Of a stretch of DNA of 7,316 nt, positions 4,822 to 7,316 are shown one piece after another. The position numbers and the translations under genes were made by a program. This DNA comes from Melioribacteraceae bacterium (GTDB lineage: Bacteria > Bacteroidota > Ignavibacteria > Ignavibacteriales > Melioribacteraceae): the NCBI GenBank assembly GCA_015486905.1, contig WFQV01000091.1, positions 1-7,316 of the forward strand, given 5' to 3'. The notes beneath the pieces are model-generated. The model was not told the DNA's origin and made no database searches. It saw only the letters and a program-made list of their open reading frames with translations. Numbering within the stretch: the first letter of the stretch is position 1; every line of letters starts with the position of its first letter.

Positions 4822-5523
4822 ATGAGCGGAAAAAAAATTTACGGCAAATTGTGGGTCGTAGCTACTCCGATTGGAAATTTTGACGATTTTACTTTCCGCG
4901 GAACGAAAATATTGCGTAGTGTTGACACAATTTATTGCGAAGATACAAGGGTAAGCGGAAAGCTGTTAAAACATTTTGAAATAAAAAAAACTCTTAAAGT
5001 TTTAAATGCACGGCAGGAATCAAAGATTATCCCGGCGGTAATAGCCGAACTGAAAGCCGGTAAAAATATTGCATTGCTTTGTGATGCGGGCACGCCGGCA
5101 ATTTCCGACCCGGGTGTGAGGCTGGTTAATGAATGTCGCCGAGAGGGGCTTGAAGTAAGTGGTGTGCCGGGAGCTAACGCCGCTGTGTACGCGCTTAGTA
5201 TTGCAGGTATTGCCACCGATTCTTTCATCTTTGAAGGTTTCCTTCCGCAGAAAAAAGGGAGGCAAAAAAAATTGGCGGAAATTTGTGAAGAGAAAAGAAC
5301 GGTTGTTCTTTACGAATCCGTGTACAGAGTTTCCAAACTTCTTAACGAGCTTGAAGAATTTTGCCCCGGGAGATTTTTAGCGGTAGGGCGGGAATTAACA
5401 AAGATGTTTGAAGAGATTGTTCGTGGTTATCCGGCGGAGTTGAAAGAATATTTCGAAGGTAAAAAATTGAAAGGGGAGTTCGTTTTTATTCTCGCTCCCC
5501 TTAATTGGAAAAACGAAGAGTAA
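4822..5523 (+). CDS. rsmI: 16S rRNA (cytidine1402-2'-O)-methyltransferase RsmI
   Basis: A 233-residue SAM-dependent methyltransferase of the tetrapyrrole methylase (SPOUT-unrelated) fold. Family motifs in order: LWVVATPIGNFDD (10-22), YCEDTR (38-43), LLCDAGTPAISDPG (85-98), GVPGANA (114-120), FIFEGFLPQKKGR (135-147), YESVYR (164-169) and GRELTKMFEEI (189-199). RsmI 2'-O-methylates C1402 in the decoding centre of 16S rRNA, together with RsmH. The protein stops soon after the catalytic fold and lacks the roughly 50-residue C-terminal extension of E. coli RsmI, as I recall for Bacteroidota-type homologues. An oddity is YESVYR where most members read YES(P/T)HR: the usual histidine is tyrosine. 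It diverges from the saccharopine gene and converges on namZ with a 7-bp gap. Confidence 0.95.
   Translation: MSGKKIYGKLWVVATPIGNFDDFTFRGTKILRSVDTIYCEDTRVSGKLLKHFEIKKTLKVLNARQESKIIPAVIAELKAGKNIALLCDAGTPAISDPGVRLVNECRREGLEVSGVPGANAAVYALSIAGIATDSFIFEGFLPQKKGRQKKLAEICEEKRTVVLYESVYRVSKLLNELEEFCPGRFLAVGRELTKMFEEIVRGYPAELKEYFEGKKLKGEFVFILAPLNWKNEE
5471..5502 (-). terminator. Terminator for namZ embedded in the 3' end of rsmI
   Basis: The 8-bp perfect arms AAGGGGAG (5471-5478) and CTCCCCTT (5495-5502) enclose a 16-nt loop. On the minus strand, starting 28 nt after the namZ stop, the second arm is followed by TCAATTTTTT, the layout of an intrinsic terminator. On the plus strand no T-run follows, so it should act only on namZ transcripts. 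The loop is larger than usual. With only 7 bp between the convergent genes, the terminator has to lie inside rsmI. Confidence 0.5.
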
Positions 5524-5530
5524 TTTTTGT

Positions 5531-6766
5531 TTAATTGTAAAGGTAATATTTTTTAGATTCTTCCTTGAATTTTTTACTTCCCTTGTAAAAAAATTCTTTA
5601 ATGTCATTGAAGTCAAAATTCTTTTCAAAACTTTTTCGCAGTTTGTCCGTACCGCAAACTTTATCGAACATTTTAATTCTTGAGCTGTCAGCCATTTCAA
5701 AAAGATTTTTATCCGGGTACATTTTGTGTAAAACTTCCATTACTTTGAATTGAGTTTCGGAGAGCCGCACGTGTTTGTAATCCGTAATGTAAACGTGAAC
5801 GCCGTGTAGTATTTCCCCTTTACCGAATGAGTAGTAAGGCTTGTATGAAATGGGGCGGAAAAGCAAACCGGGTAAGTTTAATTTGTTCATTTCATCAGCG
5901 AACTTTTCGGCGTCAATCCACTGTGCGGCGAAAGTTTCAAAAGGGAGTGTGTATCCTACACCGTTTGAAATATCGCCAAGCTCACCGATAATGCCCGAAA
6001 GTGCGTAATAGAAAGGCGAATCGACATCGGGAATGTGAGGCGATGTGGGTACCCAAAAAAGTCCCGTATCATCGAATGTCATTTCACGTTTCCAATTTTT
6101 CATTTTAACTACGGTTAAATTGCAATGTAATCCCTTTGCTTTCAGTTCGGTATCGTTTAAGAATAGAGCAAGCTCTCCGGCGGTCAGTCCGTAAACATAA
6201 GGAATTTTAAATTGGCTGACGAATGAGAAAAATCCGTCTTCTACCAAATTGCCCTCAACCAAATTTCCGCCGAGGGGATTGGGGCGGTCGAGCACAACAA
6301 ATTGAATTCCGTTTTCAGCTGCTGCTTCCATGCAAAGCCCCATTGTACTGATGTAGGTGTACGAGCGGCTGCCGATGTCCTGAATGTCGTAAACAAGAAC
6401 ATCAACGCCTTTCAACATTTCCTTGCTCGGTTTTCGAGTCTTACCGTAAAGGGAGTAAACCGGTACGCCTGTGTATTTGTCTGTGTAAGAGCCTACGTAT
6501 TCCCCTGCCGAGTGGGCACCCCGCACTCCGTGTTCCGGTCCGTAGAGAGCAACCAAATTTACCTCTGGCGATTGGTAGAAAATATCGATAGTTGAACGTA
6601 AATTGTTGTCAACGCCCGTTGGGTTTGTTATTAAGCCTACTCTTTTACCTTTTAGAATTTTAAAATTTTCTGCTTTTAAAACTTCTAAGCCGGTTTTAAC
6701 TTTGGGCTGGGGGAATAAAACCGAGGCTAAAAGCAAAGTAAAACAAAACGTCAATAACTTTTTCAT
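5531..6766 (-). CDS. namZ: Exo-beta-N-acetylmuramidase NamZ (DUF1343 family), exported
   Basis: A 411-residue DUF1343 protein. After a signal peptide (KKLL n-region, hydrophobic LLTFCFTLLLASVLF, likely cut near residue 20; no lipobox) come KRVGLITNPTGVD (41-53), LYGPEHGVRG (74-83), VYDIQDIGSRSYTY (125-138) and LDRPNPLGG (159-167), all hallmarks of the family. NamZ enzymes (GH171) release MurNAc from the non-reducing end of peptidoglycan fragments and feed wall recycling or scavenging; the PEHG segment is a conserved family motif lining the presumed active cleft. The protein ends with FKEESKKYYLYN, typical of full-length members. The start at 6766 has GGAG 5 nt upstream and places the signal peptide at the N terminus; an in-frame ATG at 6799 would add 11 residues before it. 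No wall-recycling partners (amiD, nagZ, murQ types) are in the window. Confidence 0.92.
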   Translation of the reverse strand: MKKLLTFCFTLLLASVLFPQPKVKTGLEVLKAENFKILKGKRVGLITNPTGVDNNLRSTIDIFYQSPEVNLVALYGPEHGVRGAHSAGEYVGSYTDKYTGVPVYSLYGKTRKPSKEMLKGVDVLVYDIQDIGSRSYTYISTMGLCMEAAAENGIQFVVLDRPNPLGGNLVEGNLVEDGFFSFVSQFKIPYVYGLTAGELALFLNDTELKAKGLHCNLTVVKMKNWKREMTFDDTGLFWVPTSPHIPDVDSPFYYALSGIIGELGDISNGVGYTLPFETFAAQWIDAEKFADEMNKLNLPGLLFRPISYKPYYSFGKGEILHGVHVYITDYKHVRLSETQFKVMEVLHKMYPDKNLFEMADSSRIKMFDKVCGTDKLRKSFEKNFDFNDIKEFFYKGSKKFKEESKKYYLYN

Positions 6767-6771
6767 TTTTA

Positions 6772-6775
6772 CTCC
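6772..6775 (-). promoter_or_regulatory. Ribosome binding site of namZ
   Basis: GGAG on the minus strand, 5 nt before the ATG at 6766. It favours this start over the in-frame ATG at 6799, which would put charged and polar residues ahead of the signal peptide. Confidence 0.55.
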
Positions 6776-6805
6776 GTAATTAAATTTTTTTAGTGTCAAA
6801 AATAC

Positions 6806-6837
6806 GCAATACCAAATTATATTGTTTGGTCAATTGC
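6806..6837 (-). promoter_or_regulatory. Candidate namZ promoter with overlapping dyad operator
   Basis: A perfect TATAAT lies on the minus strand at 6821-6816, about 50 bp before the namZ ATG, but no good -35 box lies 16-18 bp upstream. The box sits within an inverted repeat: arms ACCAAA (6811-6816) and TTTGGT (6825-6830), extended outside by GCAAT (6806-6810) and ATTGC (6833-6837) with a 2-nt offset. A protein bound to this dyad would cover the -10 region. Confidence 0.4.
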
Positions 6838-6994
6838 AATAAATTATCACGAAGACTAATTCCGAGGGGACAATCTGCAAAAAAAATCATATTTTACCAC
6901 GAAGAGAGCGCAAAGGAATTTCGCAAAGAGCGCAAGGTCAGTTTTAAATAGCCAGCCTCCGGAAAAGCCACGAATGCACGAATTTTATTCAAAC

Positions 6995-7022
6995 AAGAAC
7001 TAAGCACCAAGCACTAAGAACA
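6995..7022. repeat. Tandem repeat, 4 x 7 bp, AAGNACN unit
   Basis: Four heptamers: AAGAACT, AAGCACC, AAGCACT, AAGAACA. The outer two share AAGAAC and the inner two AAGCAC, an A-B-B-A order also seen in the tract at 7055-7082. Confidence 0.6.
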
Positions 7023-7054
7023 AATGAACACGATTACTCAAATGGCTGCAAACT

Positions 7055-7082
7055 TCTTACGTCTTGCGTCTTGCTTCTTACG
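7055..7082. repeat. Tandem repeat, 4 x 7 bp, TCTTRCG unit
   Basis: Four heptamers: TCTTACG, TCTTGCG, TCTTGCT, TCTTACG. Outer units are identical and inner units share TCTTGC. The CTT-bearing 7-bp rhythm is roughly the reverse complement of the tract 32 bp to the left. Confidence 0.65.
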
Positions 7083-7096
7083 ATTGACGAGTAATA

Positions 7097-7200
7097 GGAC
7101 GCAGATTTAATAGAACACGGATGACACGAATTAAACGGATTTTCACGGATGGAATGGGACGCAGATTTGTCATGACTAATTATGATTTTCGCGGATTGGA
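7097..7200. repeat. Two diverged copies of GGACGCAGATTT...CGGAT element, the first with 4 x ~9-bp ACGGAT units
   Basis: Copy 1 (7097-7153) and copy 2 (7157-7200) both start GGACGCAGATTT and end with a CGGAT-GGA block; copy 2 has internal deletions and TCGCGGATTGG in place of TCACGGATGG. Inside copy 1, at 7114-7150, are four units ending in ACGGAT or ACGAAT: AACACGGAT, GACACGAAT, TAAACGGAT, TTTCACGGAT. From memory, GCAGATT/AAACGGATTTTCACGGAT repeats of this kind are found in intergenic DNA of several phyla; their function is unknown to me. Confidence 0.6.
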
Positions 7201-7220
7201 CAATGGAACAAGGGTTATTC

Positions 7221-7248
7221 AATTAAAAATTAAAAATTAAAAATTAAA
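7221..7248. repeat. Perfect tandem repeat, 4 x AATTAAA
   Basis: Four exact copies of the heptamer AATTAAA, followed by AG. This is the only perfect tract in the window, so it may be the youngest or the most slippage-prone. Looser AATTAAA words also occur in the leader of the aldehyde dehydrogenase gene (about 3076-3113). Confidence 0.8.
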
Positions 7249-7280
7249 AGTTTCCCGTTCTGTATTCTCTGTTATCTGCT

Positions 7281-7312
7281 ATCCAACCATCCAATCATCC
7301 CTTTGTCCCTTT
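7281..7312. repeat. Tandem repeat, 4 x 8 bp, ATCCAACC-type unit
   Basis: Octamers ATCCAACC, ATCCAATC, ATCCCTTT, GTCCCTTT. The first two match the unit at 718-749 and 1288-1323, in the same orientation, about 6 kb away. Confidence 0.6.
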
Positions 7313-7316
7313 GAAC

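Larger units (their letters stand above)
6838..7316. other. 479-bp gene-free region built mostly of short degenerate tandem repeats
   Basis: No credible gene on either strand; a 62-codon minus-strand frame (7034-7222) lies across repeats and lacks protein-like composition. Apart from the tracts listed separately, CACGAAGA occurs twice (6848-6855, 6898-6905). CGCAAAG-type units stand at 6909-6939 (CGCAAAGGA, CGCAAAGAG, CGCAAGGTC), and an octamer pair CCACGAAT/GCACGAAT at 6968-6983. The region continues past the right edge. Confidence 0.7.

Noticed and set aside
4932..5265. Minus-strand frames of 81-98 codons inside rsmI
   Set aside because: They are shadows of the rsmI reading frame, whose protein motifs are unambiguous.
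5567..5596. Plus-strand hairpin GAATTTTTTAC / GTAAAAAAATTC after rsmI as its terminator
   Set aside because: The stem is almost pure A/T with a bulge, lies in the namZ coding region and lacks a following T-run, so it is too weak to call.
7034..7222. 62-codon minus-strand frame at the right end
   Set aside because: It spans the TCTTRCG and ACGGAT repeat tracts, and its composition follows the repeats rather than a protein.

Overview
The window looks like chromosomal DNA from an AT-rich, Gram-negative member of the Fibrobacterota-Chlorobiota-Bacteroidota group, most likely an Ignavibacteria-like or Chlorobi-related lineage. This rests on protein style, a short RsmI without a C-terminal extension, a NamZ homologue, and gene-free regions packed with short palindromes and degenerate tandem repeats. 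It is inference from recognition, not a database result.

Layout. Positions 1-651 (+) hold the 3' end of a large FAD/Fe-S oxidoreductase (GlcD-GlcF fusion or D-lactate dehydrogenase type). Positions 652-1501 carry no intact gene but a dense set of repeats: variable-stem hairpins sharing a TRAA apex and arranged as a ~200-bp imperfect inverted repeat, two period-8 tracts, a piece of the widespread GTCATTGCG...GTGGCAA repeat, a remnant of a Y1 (IS200/REP-associated) transposase, and a GAGACACCC hairpin. Then come two minus-strand genes of one pathway: a LYS9-like saccharopine dehydrogenase (3260-4600) and, downstream, an ALDH7-family alpha-aminoadipate semialdehyde dehydrogenase (1502-3034). A terminator-like hairpin lies between them. 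rsmI (4822-5523, +) is divergent from the saccharopine gene and convergent with namZ (5531-6766, -), only 7 bp apart. Positions 6838-7316 are gene-free and made largely of short degenerate tandem repeats.

How the genes fit together. The two middle genes would turn saccharopine into glutamate plus alpha-aminoadipate semialdehyde and then oxidise the semialdehyde to alpha-aminoadipate, i.e. the later part of lysine breakdown by the saccharopine route. The lysine-ketoglutarate reductase that makes saccharopine is not in the window. RsmI modifies 16S rRNA. NamZ is an exported exo-N-acetylmuramidase for peptidoglycan turnover or scavenging. The partial gene at the left edge is a respiratory-type 2-hydroxyacid oxidase.

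The most unusual content is non-coding. First, the hairpin element at 855-1191 has arms that differ by compensated base changes, which argues that the folded form matters. Second, seven separate tracts have unit lengths of 7, 8 or 9 bp but each holds four units, in both gene-free regions. No complete new defence or mobile system is present.
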